A stretch of DNA of 64,000 nucleotides, from contig NZ_JACCFI010000001.1 of NCBI RefSeq assembly GCF_013410355.1, positions 2,232,001 through 2,296,000 of the forward strand. The letters run 5' to 3'. Each line of letters opens with the position of its first letter. The first letter of the stretch is position 1. The notes under the pieces were generated by a model. It saw only the letters and a list, made by a program, of their open reading frames with translations, searched no databases and was not told the origin of the DNA. This DNA comes from Agromyces hippuratus. Lineage in GTDB: Bacteria > Actinomycetota > Actinomycetes > Actinomycetales > Microbacteriaceae. Positions 24,537-32,983 of the stretch are shown here, one piece after another. Both the position numbers and the translations under genes were made by a program.

Positions 24537-25781
24537 TCACACGAGCGTGTCGCCGATGTAGCCTCCCTCAGCGCAGCCCGGCGGAATCGCGAACACCGCC
24601 GATCCCACAGGCGTCGTCCACTCGTTGAGCAGGTCGAGCTCGTCGAGTCGCCGCTGGATCGGCACGTACTGCCGGTCGACGTCGGCCTGGAACGAGGCGA
24701 AGAGCAGCCCGGCATCCGACACGGACGGCCCGGCCGGCGCCTCGTCGTAGTTGTACCCGCGCCGGTAGATGCGCTCCCCCGGCACGTCGCTGCGCGAGCG
24801 CCGCAGGTGCGAGAAGTCGGGGATCACCGGGAAGCCCACCGGCCCGAGCGCCTCGAAGTCGGGCTCGTCGTGCTCGCGCTCCCCCGTGAGCGGGGCGCCC
24901 GAGGCGAGCGTGCGCCCGACGGATGCCTCGCGCCCGGGCCGATCGACCCGGTCCCACCCGTCGAGGTCCATCGCGATGCGCCGCAGCACCATCGAGGTGC
25001 CGCCGGCCATCCACGCGGGCTCCCCCATCGACCAGACGAGCTCGTCGAAGTCCGCCGTGCCGGGCTTCGGGTTGACGGTGCCGTCGAGCTGGCCGAAGAG
25101 GTTGCGCATCGTGCGGCCCTCGGGCTCCGATCCCGCCGCACGGCGGAACCCGCGTTGGGTCCATCGCACCGCCGCGAAGCTGCGCGCATCCTTCAGCAGC
25201 ATGCGCGCCGCGTGCGAGACCGTGACCGCGTCGTCGGCGCCGATCTGCAGCAGCAGGTCGCCGTCGTTCCACCGCGGTTCGAGCCGGTCGATGCCGAACG
25301 GCGGCAGGGGCCGCAACCAGCTCGGAGTCTCGGCGCCGGCACGGGCGACGAGCCCCGGGCCGAAGCCGAACGTGACGGTGAGCCGCGCGGGCACCGCGGC
25401 GAGCTCGGGTTCCGTGTCGGCGAGGGGCGCGCGCCCCTGCGTCACCCGCGCGGCATCGTCGGTCAGCACCCGCAGCATACGGCGGAGCGCCGCCGCATCG
25501 ACCTCGGGCAGCAGGTCGAGCGCGATGAAGACCGCGTGCGACTGCGGCGGCGTCTCGACGCCCGCCTGGTGCACGCCGTGGAAGGGCACGATCGCCTCGC
25601 CGACGGCGGTCGCCGAGACGGCACCACCGGCGCCGTCGGCCACCGCACCCGCGGCACCGTTGCCCGCCCGAATCGCGGCCGACGCGCCGAGCGCGACCGC
25701 AGCACCGGCTCCGGCCGCGGCGGCACCTCCGAACAGGAGATGCCGCCGCGAGAACCCGGAGCCGCCGGGTTCTCCGGTCAT
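24537..25781 (-). CDS. Tat-exported DyP-type haem peroxidase
   Basis: A 414-residue enzyme with a twin-arginine signal (SRRHLL at 11-16, then an Ala/Gly-rich hydrophobic stretch). The DyP motif GxxDG appears as GQLDG (~230-234), with the catalytic distal Asp. The proximal haem His is probably that of DFSHLRRS (~323), followed by the conserved YRRGYNYD. It would be folded with haem before export and use peroxide outside the membrane. It is the last gene of an operon with a PCu(A)C chaperone and CopC, overlapping the chaperone stop by one base, which recalls Streptomyces DtpA. Confidence 0.9.
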   Translation of the reverse strand: MTGEPGGSGFSRRHLLFGGAAAAGAGAAVALGASAAIRAGNGAAGAVADGAGGAVSATAVGEAIVPFHGVHQAGVETPPQSHAVFIALDLLPEVDAAALRRMLRVLTDDAARVTQGRAPLADTEPELAAVPARLTVTFGFGPGLVARAGAETPSWLRPLPPFGIDRLEPRWNDGDLLLQIGADDAVTVSHAARMLLKDARSFAAVRWTQRGFRRAAGSEPEGRTMRNLFGQLDGTVNPKPGTADFDELVWSMGEPAWMAGGTSMVLRRIAMDLDGWDRVDRPGREASVGRTLASGAPLTGEREHDEPDFEALGPVGFPVIPDFSHLRRSRSDVPGERIYRRGYNYDEAPAGPSVSDAGLLFASFQADVDRQYVPIQRRLDELDLLNEWTTPVGSAVFAIPPGCAEGGYIGDTLV

Positions 25782-26305
25782 CAGTGCGCCTCGTGGCCTT
25801 CGTCGTACTGTTCGTTCGCGCCCTGGTAGTCCTTGACGGGCGCGACCACGTCGAGGGTCGAGCCGTCGGAGAACGAGAGGGTGACGGTGACCTCGTCACC
25901 GGCCTGCAGCGGGCCGGTCAGGCCCATGAGCATGACGTGGTTCGCGCCGGGCTCGAGCATGAGGTGTCCGCCGGCGGCGATCTCGAAGCCGCCCTGCTTC
26001 TCGCGCATGGTCATGGCGCCGTCGGACTCGACCGTCTCGTGCAGCTCGGCCATCTCGGCGGCGTCGGTCTCGGCGCCCGAGAGCGTGATCGCGGTCGCGC
26101 CCCCGTTGTCGACCATGCCGAAGAGCGCGGTCATGCCGTCGTCGCCGGCCTTGATCCAGGCGTCGGTGACGGTCACGGATGCCGCAGCCTCGGCCTGAAC
26201 CGATGCGGCGGGGGTCTCGGCAGGCTGGCCGCCGGCGCACCCGCCGAGGGCGAGCACGGCCGCGAGCGCGGCGCCGAGGGCAGGGGTCATCGCGGTGGAA
26301 CGCAT
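25781..26305 (-). CDS. Copper chaperone PCu(A)C lipoprotein
   Basis: A 174-residue protein with lipobox LGGC near residue 23 and a PCu(A)C domain. The copper ligands are visible as the His of ELHE, the Met of MTMRE and HVM in the NHVMLMGL segment, matching the H-Mx10-Mx21-HxM pattern. The C-terminus is His-rich (DEGHEAH). It should carry Cu(I) at the outer face of the membrane, for example to cytochrome oxidase or a copper oxidase. It sits between CopC and the DyP gene in one operon. Confidence 0.9.
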   Translation of the reverse strand: MRSTAMTPALGAALAAVLALGGCAGGQPAETPAASVQAEAAASVTVTDAWIKAGDDGMTALFGMVDNGGATAITLSGAETDAAEMAELHETVESDGAMTMREKQGGFEIAAGGHLMLEPGANHVMLMGLTGPLQAGDEVTVTLSFSDGSTLDVVAPVKDYQGANEQYDEGHEAH

Positions 26306-26324
26306 GTGTTCTGCTCCCCCGGGC

Positions 26325-27047
26325 TCAGGCGTCGTCGCCGGACGTGCCGGACGTGCCGGACGTGCCGGACGTGCCGCTGCCCGAACCGTCGCCCGAACCC
26401 GCGCCGGGGCCGGCGCTCTTGCGCTTCGCGTTCAGGATGACGGCGGCGATGAGCGCGAGGATGCCGAGCCCGCCGACGACGAAGCCGGCGACGGCCCATC
26501 CGTCGGGGCCGCTCTGCGCGGCCTCATCGGCTTCGTGGTCGCCCTCGGCGTGGTCGCCGTCGGCGTGCTCCGTTTCGGTCGCCGCGTCGTCATGGGCCGG
26601 TTCCTCGGTCCAGGCGCCGGTGGCATCGGCGCCGACTCCGAAGTCGATCGTGCCCTCGATCGGGTGCCCGTCGCTCGAGACGGCGCGCCAGCGCACCTGG
26701 TAGTCGCCCTCGAGGTCTGCGGGCAGTGCGGCCGTCACGTGCGCGCCGGCGATCACGGGGTCGCCCACTTCGACGTCGCCGCCGTGGTGGTCGACCACGA
26801 CGATCGCCGTGCCGACCTCGATGATGTCGTTCGAGAAGTCGAGGGCGACCTCGGTCGGGGCGGCGTCGAAGACCTGGCCGGGCTCGGGGCTCGAGCCCAC
26901 GAGCTCGTCGTGCGCGAAGGCGGGCGACGCGCCGGCCAGGGTGATGCCTGCGGCGACGGTGAGTGCCGCGGCCGCGAGCACCATGGTGCGCAGGCGCGTC
27001 GTGCGGTCGGTGGTCGTGGCGGCGACCGCGGTCGTCTGGGTGTTCAT
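26325..27047 (-). CDS. copC: CopC domain protein (YobA/CopC)
   Basis: A 240-residue exported protein. The signal peptide ends in SPAFA, so mature CopC begins with His, the usual N-terminal copper ligand. The second site is in DGHPIEG. After the CopC fold come a His/Asp/Glu-rich linker (HDDAATETEHADGDHAEGDH), a transmembrane helix (FVVGGLGILALIAAVIL) and a Gly/Ser/Thr tail coded by a 9-base repeat. It binds periplasmic Cu(II). CopD is absent as a fused domain; the membrane protein upstream may play a related role. Confidence 0.9.
   Translation of the reverse strand: MNTQTTAVAATTTDRTTRLRTMVLAAAALTVAAGITLAGASPAFAHDELVGSSPEPGQVFDAAPTEVALDFSNDIIEVGTAIVVVDHHGGDVEVGDPVIAGAHVTAALPADLEGDYQVRWRAVSSDGHPIEGTIDFGVGADATGAWTEEPAHDDAATETEHADGDHAEGDHEADEAAQSGPDGWAVAGFVVGGLGILALIAAVILNAKRKSAGPGAGSGDGSGSGTSGTSGTSGTSGDDA
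26341..26376 (-). repeat. 9-bp tandem repeat in the copC tail
   Basis: Four exact copies of GACGTGCCG, read on the minus strand as Gly-Thr-Ser triplets at the cytoplasmic end of CopC. Confidence 0.95.
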
Positions 27048-27151
27048 TGCGATGGGAGTCTCTCTCCTCGGGTCCGGGATCCGGCGGCGCTCGATGAGTG
27101 AGCAGGGCCGCAGGGGCATCCGGAATGCTCTGGTTCCGCCGATCGGCGGGA

Positions 27152-27772
27152 TTACGCGGAGGCGAGGGCGAGCGGCGGGCCGCGCGAGCCCAGCGCGGTG
27201 AAGCGGAGACGGGATCGGAGCTGCGGCACCCGCGTCGCGACGACGCGGCGAACGCCGGGAACGAGCTGCGCGAGCGACGGCACCGGTTCGGTGAGTCGCA
27301 GCGCGAAGCGGCGCGCGGCCGTGGTGAGGGTGCGCCATGCGGCCTGCTCGACGGCGAGCAGGTAGACGATCGTCGCGACCGCGGCGAGCGCGTGGCCGAC
27401 GAGCATGGCGGTGTCGGCGTGCACATGCCCGGTCGGCGCGGTGCCCGCGGCTCCCGCAGCACCGTCGACGAAGGCCACCGCCTGGTGATGGCCGCCGCCG
27501 CTGACGACGAACGACCCGCTCGAAGCGCCGGCACCCACGCCGAACAGCAGGTGGAACGCACCCTGGCTGACGATCACCGCGAGGGTGGTGCGCAGCGGGG
27601 TCGAGCGGCGGCCGACGAAGGCGACGGATGCCCCGAGCGCCACGATGCCCGCGAGCACGAGGCCGACCGCGCCGGGAGCCTCGCCGGCGGCGACGCCGTG
27701 CGAGAAGGCCGCGAGGAACAGGGCGACGACGGCGGTGGCCGAGCCACGCGCGAGCTGCGCCGCACGGTTCAC
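27152..27772 (-). CDS. Small membrane protein of the copper operon, function unknown
   Basis: A 206-residue membrane protein with about four helices. His residues lie near helix ends (FSHG, AFHLLFG, GGGHHQAVAF, GHVHADTAMLVGHAL), which suits metal handling. The C-terminal ~60 residues are basic and cytoplasmic. No family was recognised with certainty. It is the first gene of the copC-PCu(A)C-DyP operon, where CopD-like copper importers occur in other actinobacteria, so a copper role is a reasonable inference. Confidence 0.65.
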   Translation of the reverse strand: MNRAAQLARGSATAVVALFLAAFSHGVAAGEAPGAVGLVLAGIVALGASVAFVGRRSTPLRTTLAVIVSQGAFHLLFGVGAGASSGSFVVSGGGHHQAVAFVDGAAGAAGTAPTGHVHADTAMLVGHALAAVATIVYLLAVEQAAWRTLTTAARRFALRLTEPVPSLAQLVPGVRRVVATRVPQLRSRLRFTALGSRGPPLALASA

Positions 27773-27840
27773 AAGTGCCCCCGGAAGTCGAGTGTTCGAA
27801 GAATCGCCACAACTCTACAAGGCGCCGCTGTGCGCCGTAC

Positions 27841-27868
27841 TTGACACCGCCTGAGGCGGGTGTAGTCT
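27841..27868 (+). promoter_or_regulatory. Promoter of the KimA-like gene (leaderless)
   Basis: TTGACA (27841-27846), a 16-base spacer and TAGTCT (27863-27868) end eight bases before the GTG. The spacer contains CCGCCTGAGGCGG, a short palindrome that could be an operator. Confidence 0.7.
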
Positions 27869-27876
27869 CGACCGCC

Positions 27877-29985
27877 GTGACGAATGAGGCGGACACACCG
27901 CCGGCTGAGTTGAAGTCGCCGAAGCACTGGATCATCGGCGACCCGCTGCCAACAGAGAAACTCGAGGGCCAGCTCCTTCCGAAGCGCTTCGCACTCCCGA
28001 TCTTCGCGAGCGACCCGCTCTCGTCGGTGGCGTACGCACCGCAGGAGCTCGTGATGATCCTCATGGTCGGCGGACTCGCCTTCCTGAGCTTCGCCCCGTG
28101 GGTCGCGCTCGCGGTCGTCGTCCTGCTCGTCACGGTCGTCGCGAGCTACCGGCAGCTCATCCGCGCCTATCCCTCGGGCGGCGGCGACTACGAGGTCGCG
28201 CACCGCAACCTGGGCGAGAAGGCGGGCCTCGTCGTCGCGTCGGCCCTGCTCGTCGACTACGTCATGACCGTCGTCGTGTCGGTCGCGTCGGGCGTCGACA
28301 ACATCATCTCCGCGATCCCCGAGCTGAACCCGTTCCGGGTCGAACTCGCCATCGTGTTCGTCATCATCCTCGCGGCCATCAACCTGCGCGGCGTCTCCGA
28401 GTCGTCGAAGGCGTTCGCCGTGCCGACGTACCTCTTCATCGGCAGCGTCTTCGTGATGATCGTCGTCGGCCTGACCCGCACGTTCATGGGCGATCCGCCG
28501 GTCGCCGAGTCGGCGACCTTCGGCGTCGAGGCGGAGTCGCTGACGCAGGCGGGCATCATCCTGCTGCTGCTGCGCTCCTTCGCGAGCGGATGCTCCGCCC
28601 TCACCGGCGTCGAGGCGATCTCGAACGGCGTGCCGGCCTTCCGCCGCCCCAAGGTGAAGAACGCGCAGCGCACGCTCGTGCTCATGGGCGGCATCGCGAT
28701 CGTGCTCTTCGCCGGCCTCACGGCGGTCGCGCTCATCTCGCAGGTGCACTACGCAGAGGATCCATGCCACCTGATCGGCTGGGCCGAGTGCGCGACCGAG
28801 CCGCAGCGCAGCCTCATCGCGCAGGTCGCCGCCGCCACCTTCGGCGACGCGACCATCGCCTTCTACGTGATCCAGGCCACGACGGCGCTCGTGCTGCTGC
28901 TCGCGGCGAACACCGCGTTCAACGGCTTCCCATTGCTCGGCTCGGTGCTCGCCCGCGACGGCTACGCGCCGAAGTCGTTGTCGACCCGCGGCGACCGCCT
29001 GATCTACTCGAACGGCGTCGTGATCCTCGCGCTCGCGGCATCCCTGATCCTGCTGATCTTCCAGGCGAACCTGACGGTCCTGATCCAGCTCTACATCATC
29101 GGCGTCTTCGTCTCGTTCACGCTCGGCCAGACGGGCATGGTGCGGCACTGGCTGCGCGAGCTCTCGCGACTGCGGCATCCGGCCAAGGGCGCACCGAAGC
29201 GCACCCCGCATGGCGCCGATGCCGACGACTCCGCACCGCTGACCCGCGGCGCGATCCTGCGCGCGCTCGTGATCAACGCCATCGGCGCTGCGATGACCGC
29301 GGTCGTGCTCATCGTGGTCACGGTCACGAAGTTCACGCACGGCGCGTGGATCGTGTTCCTGCTGATGCCGATCCTGTTCTTCCTGATGATGGGCGTGAAC
29401 CGCTACTACCGCGACGTCGAGCGGGAGATCGAGGTCGACCCGACCACGACCTTCGGCGCCACCGGCGACCACGCGATCGTGCTCGTCGGCCGCATGCAGA
29501 AGCCGACCCTCAAGGCGCTCGACTACGCGATCGCCGCCCGCCACGACTCGCTCGAGGCGATCCACGTCTCGCTCGACGAGGAGCAGACGAAGCAGCTCAA
29601 GAAGGATTGGGTCAAGCAGAACATCCACGTGAGGCTGCGCATCCTGAACTCGCCCTACCGCGACCTCAGCTACCCGCTCATCACCTACATCAAGTCCCGG
29701 CGCGAGGAACACGGTTCCGAGGTCGTGACCGTGTACATGCCGCAGTACATCGTGGGCCACTGGTGGGAGAACGTCCTGCACAACCACAAGGCCCGGCGCA
29801 TCCGCCAGAAGCTGCTGCTCGTGCACGGCGTCACGGTCGCGCTCGTTCCGTGGCTGCTCGACTCCTCCGACCTGCTCTACGGTCGCCGCTCGCGGCCGCT
29901 CCCCGGCCAGGACCGACGCGGCGAGCCCGTGCGCCCCGTGCCGCGCCGCCCGCTCGCCGAGTCGAACCAGAAGCGCCCGCGTTAG
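27877..29985 (+). CDS. KimA-like APC family potassium/amino-acid permease
   Basis: A 702-residue membrane protein with about 12 helices from the APC superfamily and a ~180-residue cytoplasmic C-terminal domain (from ~500, HAIVLVGRMQKPTLKALDYAI). The start of the membrane domain, LPIFASDPLSSVAYAPQE, and YPSGGGDYEVAHRNLGEKAGL match the KimA/YdaO group, high-affinity K+/H+ symporters that bind c-di-AMP at the C-terminus. No c-di-AMP riboswitch fits, since the promoter abuts the GTG. An amino-acid substrate cannot be excluded. Confidence 0.83.
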   Translation: MTNEADTPPAELKSPKHWIIGDPLPTEKLEGQLLPKRFALPIFASDPLSSVAYAPQELVMILMVGGLAFLSFAPWVALAVVVLLVTVVASYRQLIRAYPSGGGDYEVAHRNLGEKAGLVVASALLVDYVMTVVVSVASGVDNIISAIPELNPFRVELAIVFVIILAAINLRGVSESSKAFAVPTYLFIGSVFVMIVVGLTRTFMGDPPVAESATFGVEAESLTQAGIILLLLRSFASGCSALTGVEAISNGVPAFRRPKVKNAQRTLVLMGGIAIVLFAGLTAVALISQVHYAEDPCHLIGWAECATEPQRSLIAQVAAATFGDATIAFYVIQATTALVLLLAANTAFNGFPLLGSVLARDGYAPKSLSTRGDRLIYSNGVVILALAASLILLIFQANLTVLIQLYIIGVFVSFTLGQTGMVRHWLRELSRLRHPAKGAPKRTPHGADADDSAPLTRGAILRALVINAIGAAMTAVVLIVVTVTKFTHGAWIVFLLMPILFFLMMGVNRYYRDVEREIEVDPTTTFGATGDHAIVLVGRMQKPTLKALDYAIAARHDSLEAIHVSLDEEQTKQLKKDWVKQNIHVRLRILNSPYRDLSYPLITYIKSRREEHGSEVVTVYMPQYIVGHWWENVLHNHKARRIRQKLLLVHGVTVALVPWLLDSSDLLYGRRSRPLPGQDRRGEPVRPVPRRPLAESNQKRPR

Positions 29986-30011
29986 GCAGCCGGCAACCGG
30001 GCCGCCGGCGT

Positions 30012-30017
30012 TAGGCT
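30012..30017 (+). promoter_or_regulatory. -10 box of the DUF1801 gene (leaderless)
   Basis: TAGGCT ends six bases before the ATG at 30024. Confidence 0.5.
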
Positions 30018-30023
30018 GCCGAC

Positions 30024-30434
30024 ATGGCCACTGAGTTCACGGATGCCTCGGTAAACGAGTTCATCGACCAGGTCGCCCACCCGGTTCGGCGCCGCGACGC
30101 CGAGACGCTGCTCGAGCTGTTCTCGCGGATCACGGGTGAGCAGCCGCGCATGTGGGGCCCGACGATCATCGGGTTCGGCGAGTACCACTACGTCTATGAC
30201 AGCGGCCGCGAGGGCGACGCTCCGGCGGCGGCGTTCTCGCCCCGCAAGGGCGCCACGACGGTCTACCTCGTTCCGGGGCTCACGCAGGACCCCGAGCTGC
30301 TCGATCGGCTCGGCCCGCATTCGACCGGCCTGACCTGCCTCTACCTCAAGGACCTCGCGAAGGTCGACCTCGACGTGCTCGCCGAGCTCGTGCGGGAGTC
30401 GTACGATTCGGTCACCGAGCCCCCTGCGAGTTGA
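30024..30434 (+). CDS. DUF1801 domain protein
   Basis: A 136-residue cytoplasmic protein of the YdhG/DUF1801 fold, with RRRDAETLLELF near the N-terminus and the family segment MWGPTIIGFGEYHYVY. The function is unknown. The preceding TAGGCT box six bases before the ATG predicts a leaderless transcript. A dispersed repeat copy lies just past the stop, between this gene and the convergent oxidoreductase. Confidence 0.88.
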   Translation: MATEFTDASVNEFIDQVAHPVRRRDAETLLELFSRITGEQPRMWGPTIIGFGEYHYVYDSGREGDAPAAAFSPRKGATTVYLVPGLTQDPELLDRLGPHSTGLTCLYLKDLAKVDLDVLAELVRESYDSVTEPPAS

Positions 30435-30449
30435 GGAGGCGCGCCAGCG

Positions 30450-30496
30450 CCGTCTCGAAACCCCGCACTCGGGCTTCGACGAGCTCAACCCGCAGA
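30450..30496. repeat. Copy C of the dispersed palindromic repeat (degenerate)
   Basis: GTCTCGAAACC and GGGCTTCGACGAGCTCAACC form a diverged version of the inverted repeat between convergent genes. Confidence 0.65.
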
Positions 30497-30497
30497 T

Positions 30498-31676
30498 TCA
30501 GAGCATCGCCATGATCTGGCGCGCGATCATGCGGCCGGCCCGGCTCGCACCGATCGTCGAGGCCTGCGGTCCGTAGCCCGCGAGGAAGATCCTCGGGTCG
30601 CTCCACGCCGCGCCCTGCCCCACCGTGATGCCGCCGGCCTTCTCGCGCAGCTTCAGCGGGGCGAGGTGGCGCAGGTCGGGGCGGAACCCGGTGGCCCAGA
30701 TGATCACGTCGGCCCTGGCCATGCCCGAGTTCTCGCCGTCCCAGACGACGCGGTCGGCCTCGATGCGATCGAACATCGGACGCGCCACGAGCAGCCCGCG
30801 CTCGATGCCCGCGGCCATGCGGCGGCTCTTCGGCACCCCGGTGCCGCTGACGATCGAGGGCAGTGCGCGACCGGAGCGGGCCGCTTCGTCTTGCATGGCG
30901 ACGGCGGCGGATGCCCCCTCGAGGTCGAGCTCCTGCCGATCGAGCCAGTCGATCGGGCGACGGGAGACCCAGGTGAGCCCGGCGGCGACCTCTTCGAGTT
31001 CGAGCATGAAGCCGATCGCCGAGGTGCCCCCGCCGACCACGACGACGTGCTTGTCGCGGAAGTCCTCGGCGTCGGTGAAGTCGGAGGTGTGCACGTGGCG
31101 CCCGGCGAACTCGGTCATGCCCGGGTAGTACGGCACGAACGGCGAACCCCAGGTGCCGGTCGCGTTCACGAGGAACTGGGTGCTGATCTCGTGCTGCGGT
31201 GCGGTCGGCTCCGCCGGCTCCTCGAAGGTCTTGCGGCGGCGCCCGAAGAGGCCGCGAGCGGCCTTCTGCTCCTCGAGCGGCTGCGGGGTCAGGTCTTCGT
31301 AGCGCACCTGCAGGTCGACCCCGGCGTTCACGACCTGGCGCACGTTCATCGGGCGCCGTACGCGCAGGTCGAAGTGCTGCTCGAACCGGTCGTAGTAGTC
31401 GGCGACGACGTCTTTCGCAGGCAGGTTGCGGTCGGCGGTGTCGAAGCTCAGGCCGAGCTCGGCCATGCCGGGCAGGTCGTTGACCTTGTGCGCGGTGCCG
31501 AGTCGGAGCGACGACCAGCGATGCTGCCACGCCCCGCCGGGACCGGGTGCGCGGTCGAGCAGGACGAAGTCCTGGTCGGCGACCAGCTCGAACCGACGCA
31601 GGTAGAAGGCGACCGACAGGCCGGCCTGTCCGGCGCCGATCACCACGACCTTCACGCGTTCGGGGCTCGTCATCAC
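30498..31676 (-). CDS. FAD-dependent NAD(P)H oxidoreductase (CzcO/FMO-like)
   Basis: A 392-residue flavoprotein with two Rossmann motifs: VVVIGAGQAGLSVAFYLRR (FAD, ~9-27) and VVVVGGGTSAIGFMLEL (NAD(P), ~mid-protein). WSSLRLGTAHKVNDLPG and ATGTWGSPFVPYYPGM resemble the FMO/Baeyer-Villiger-like group often named CzcO. An insertion rich in Arg/Lys (GLFGRRRKTF) separates the halves. The second Met (31673) is an alternative start. Likely a monooxygenase or thiol oxidase of unknown substrate. Confidence 0.83.
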   Translation of the reverse strand: MMTSPERVKVVVIGAGQAGLSVAFYLRRFELVADQDFVLLDRAPGPGGAWQHRWSSLRLGTAHKVNDLPGMAELGLSFDTADRNLPAKDVVADYYDRFEQHFDLRVRRPMNVRQVVNAGVDLQVRYEDLTPQPLEEQKAARGLFGRRRKTFEEPAEPTAPQHEISTQFLVNATGTWGSPFVPYYPGMTEFAGRHVHTSDFTDAEDFRDKHVVVVGGGTSAIGFMLELEEVAAGLTWVSRRPIDWLDRQELDLEGASAAVAMQDEAARSGRALPSIVSGTGVPKSRRMAAGIERGLLVARPMFDRIEADRVVWDGENSGMARADVIIWATGFRPDLRHLAPLKLREKAGGITVGQGAAWSDPRIFLAGYGPQASTIGASRAGRMIARQIMAML

Positions 31677-31786
31677 CTGACAATCTCAGCATGGCTTGCT
31701 GTGTGCTCGCAGCACGCGAGCCGAATGCCCACCATACGACCTCGGGCATGCCCGTGCCGTACGCCGAACCGTGTCTGCGGCGGTGC

Positions 31787-31792
31787 TAAACT
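31787..31792 (+). promoter_or_regulatory. Extended -10 upstream of the DUF3073 gene
   Basis: TGCTAAACT (31784-31792) gives an extended -10 about 80 bases before the start; the leader has an AAGGGGG ribosome-binding site. Confidence 0.45.
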
Positions 31793-31875
31793 GGCGGTTG
31801 GACGAATTCATTTATCAGATGAGCGCCGGGTGAAGACCAAATCCCACCCGGCCAGATGCCGTAAGGGGGTCACGC

Positions 31876-32079
31876 ATGGGGCGCGGCCGTCAGAAAGCCA
31901 AGCACACCAAAGTCGCTCGGGAGTTGAAGTACTTCAGCCCGAACACCGACTACAACGCGCTTGAGCGCGAGCTCACGAGCTCGCCGCATGACGAGTACAG
32001 CGAAGAGGCGTCGAAGTGGGCGGAGTATGCCGCCGACGATGACGACACCTACGTCGCGGGAGACGAACAGCGCGCATAG
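31876..32079 (+). CDS. DUF3073 small protein
   Basis: A 67-residue acidic protein starting MGRGRQKAKHTKVARELKY with the DUF3073 pattern YFSPNTDYNALERELT and an Asp-rich end. It is conserved throughout actinobacteria; function unknown. It has a normal leader and ribosome-binding site, and a hairpin terminator follows. Confidence 0.93.
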   Translation: MGRGRQKAKHTKVARELKYFSPNTDYNALERELTSSPHDEYSEEASKWAEYAADDDDTYVAGDEQRA

Positions 32080-32165
32080 GCGCGCGTTCCGCTCCCAGCT
32101 CGCAACGACCTCGCACCACCGCGAGACACCCGGCCCTCGAGGCCCGGCGGAGCGGTGACCGAACG

Positions 32166-32185
32166 GCGGATGCTGCGGCATCCGC
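32166..32185. terminator. Two-way terminator hairpin
   Basis: GCGGATGC (32166-32173) and GCATCCGC (32178-32185) pair perfectly with a TGCG loop between convergent genes. The stem is built from the GGATGCC-type heptamer common in this genome. Confidence 0.6.
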
Positions 32186-32209
32186 TGTTCGATGCGACGG
32201 GGTGAAGCG

Positions 32210-32971
32210 CTAGGCGCTGCGCTCGACCCACGCGGCGGTCGTCTCGACGAATCGTTCGAGTTCGCCGAGCGACCCGCTCGGCGTGATCGCGCGCAGCACG
32301 ATCTCGTCGACCGCGGAGTCGTACCCGCCGAGATCTCGCGCGCCGTCGATCGTCGCGTCGATCGCCCGGATGCCGAGGCGGGCGAAGTTCGCGGCGTACG
32401 CCGGCGCGTGCTCGTACCGCTCGGCCTCGGCCTCGAGTTCCGCGCGGGCATCGGCCTCGGCGATGGTGCGCACGTAGAGCACCGACCGCGCACGGCGAGC
32501 GCCGCCCGTCTCGTGGAGCTCGGCGGTCGTGGCCGCCGCAGCGTGCGGGGTCAGCCAGTTGAGCAGTGCGCCATCGGCCCGCTCGGCAGCGAGCCGGCGC
32601 ATGCGCGGCCCGAGGGCGCCGACGATGATCTCGGCGTCGGTCGCCTCGCGCAGCACGGTGATGCCGTCGGCGACGAGCGCCAACGGGTGCTCGGCGCGAC
32701 CCGAGCCGATGCCGAGCCTCAGACGATCGGAAGGGATCCCGGTGAGGTCGAGCGTCGGGGCCGGGCGCCGGTCGAGCGGGATCACGCCGGTCGCGAGCCC
32801 GAGGCGCTCGGTCGACCCTGCAGCGATGCGGAGGCCGGCGAGCGAGTCGCCGCCGGGCACGTCGTTGAGCCACAGCGTGTGGAACCCGAGCCGCTCGATG
32901 CGCGGCGCGAGCGCCGCCACGATCGACGCATCGGTGGTGCCGATGAGTCCGATCGAGATCGGCGTGCGCAC
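32210..32971 (-). CDS. LLM-class flavin-dependent oxidoreductase
   Basis: A 253-residue luciferase-like protein. The N-terminus has the LGFHTLWLND strand, RLGLATGVIPLDRR follows, and GIPSDRLRLGIGSGRAEHPL is the flavin-binding loop (GxGxG-like) near residue 90. It is shorter than typical LLM monooxygenases (~320), lacking part of the insertion, but appears complete. Substrate unknown; F420 or FMN are both possible in actinobacteria. It ends 13 bases past the purM stop and may be read through from it. Confidence 0.82.
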   Translation of the reverse strand: MRTPISIGLIGTTDASIVAALAPRIERLGFHTLWLNDVPGGDSLAGLRIAAGSTERLGLATGVIPLDRRPAPTLDLTGIPSDRLRLGIGSGRAEHPLALVADGITVLREATDAEIIVGALGPRMRRLAAERADGALLNWLTPHAAAATTAELHETGGARRARSVLYVRTIAEADARAELEAEAERYEHAPAYAANFARLGIRAIDATIDGARDLGGYDSAVDEIVLRAITPSGSLGELERFVETTAAWVERSA

Positions 32972-32983
32972 GATGTCGCCCGA

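Noticed and set aside
27773..27876. A ydaO-type c-di-AMP riboswitch before the KimA-like gene
   Set aside because: The promoter ends eight bases before the GTG, so there is no leader to hold a riboswitch.
26325..28133. A 602-codon extended copC frame
   Set aside because: The upstream part is Arg-rich shadow sequence over two other genes; signal peptide and copper ligand fix the start at 27047.
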